DNA of 5,479 nt from an uncultured Austwickia sp. (GTDB lineage Bacteria > Actinomycetota > Actinomycetes > Actinomycetales > Dermatophilaceae): NCBI GenBank assembly GCA_934678955.1, contig CAKUSI010000270.1:1-5479 (forward strand). The letters are read 5' to 3'. The translations under genes were made by a program, and so were the position numbers. The notes under the pieces were generated by a model that had not been told where the DNA came from, made no database searches, and worked only from the letters and a program-made list of their open reading frames with translations. Position 1 is the stretch's first letter, and every line of letters begins with the position of its first letter. Below, piece by piece: positions 5,112-5,479 of the stretch.

Positions 5112-5479
5112 GAGGCCAGGTCGACGGTACGACCCTCGCGCGCCGAGATCAGGACCCCCTCGGCGACCCGGACGGTCGCGAGGCCTTGCTCCAACGTGAC
5201 GATGTCAGCTGCGCCCACCGTCTCCGGGCCGCCCAAGCGGGCGCGCACCGCGTCCCGGAACGCCTCGTGCTCCAACAGCAGAGGCTCCTTCTTGGCGATC
5301 CCGTAACGGATCGTGTCCCCCTCGCTCACGCCCCGGAAGTGGGCGAGGTCGGCCCACGTGTTCTGTGTGACGCCGTTGGCGTGGAACGTGATGTCGGCGG
5401 TCAGCGTGTCGGCCACGAACGCGCCGCGCTCCCCCGTGATCACCGTGACCCGCTCCTTGAAGGGCGTCAGCCAGTTCAC
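5108..5479 (-). CDS. Gfo/Idh/MocA-family oxidoreductase, C-terminal part (5' end outside window)
   Basis: The frame is open from the right edge to a TGA at 5110-5108, giving 123 visible residues. The first codon, GTG at 5479-5477, is most likely an internal Val, not a start. The sequence reads as the C-terminal alpha/beta domain of Gfo/Idh/MocA NAD(P)-dependent sugar oxidoreductases: NWLTPFKERVTVITGERGAF, a beta-sheet segment ADITFHANG, then EPLLLEHEAFRDAVRAR and the closing helix and strand TLEQGLATVRVAEGVLISAREG. The Rossmann domain and the usual Lys-Pro motif would lie to the right of the window. In this family, forms with NWLTP and a GERG loop are common in sugar-nucleotide pathways such as UDP-HexNAc 3-dehydrogenases for surface polysaccharides; that substrate is inference. 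The gene converges on lrgB with 21 bases between stops. Confidence 0.85.
   Translation of the reverse strand: MNWLTPFKERVTVITGERGAFVADTLTADITFHANGVTQNTWADLAHFRGVSEGDTIRYGIAKKEPLLLEHEAFRDAVRARLGGPETVGAADIVTLEQGLATVRVAEGVLISAREGRTVDLAS

Noticed and set aside
5067..5306. Short plus-strand frame downstream of lrgB
   Set aside because: It overlaps the end of lrgB and runs antisense to the well-supported oxidoreductase; composition is that of a shadow frame.

Overview
The window comes from a high-GC bacterium, very probably an actinobacterium (Actinomycetota). Codons end mostly in G or C, proteins are rich in Ala, Arg and Gly, and TTA is nearly absent. One start is GTG, and a SpoIID/LytB-type protein carries its GHGxGMSQWGA motif near the N-terminus, a layout common in that phylum. 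Genus cannot be assigned by eye. I see no RNA genes, CRISPR arrays, insertion sequences or transfer signatures.

Layout, left to right. (1) Positions 1-497, minus strand: the first 165 codons of a secreted SpoIID/LytB-domain protein whose C-terminal part lies beyond the left edge. (2) Positions 498-697: a 200-bp divergent intergenic region with a fair promoter candidate for the minus-strand gene and a weak one for the plus-strand genes. (3) Positions 698-2254 and 2286-3854, plus strand: two tandem paralogous genes 31 bp apart. Each encodes a signal peptide, a low-complexity linker, a beta-rich domain of about 155 residues fenced by two cysteines, and exactly five repeats of about 50 residues with DxDxDG calcium-type loops (FG-GAP/VCBS class). 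(4) Positions 3888-4358 and 4355-5086: an lrgA/cidA-lrgB/cidB-type membrane protein pair whose ORFs overlap by 4 bp. (5) Positions 5108-5479, minus strand: the C-terminal 123 residues of a Gfo/Idh/MocA-family oxidoreductase, convergent with lrgB. A symmetric hairpin that contains both stop codons separates these two genes.

Reading it together: three neighbouring genes make exported proteins, one tied by family to cell-wall remodelling and two looking like secreted binding or adhesin-like proteins. Next to them is an LrgAB pair, a family first linked to murein-hydrolase activity and cell death and later to transport of pyruvate or glycolate. The oxidoreductase belongs to a family often found in sugar-nucleotide and surface-polysaccharide pathways. 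A cell-envelope theme is therefore reasonable, but a shared function is inference. The most distinctive element is the paralogous beta-sandwich plus five-repeat pair, with a perfect 27-bp duplication inside the signal peptide of the second member.
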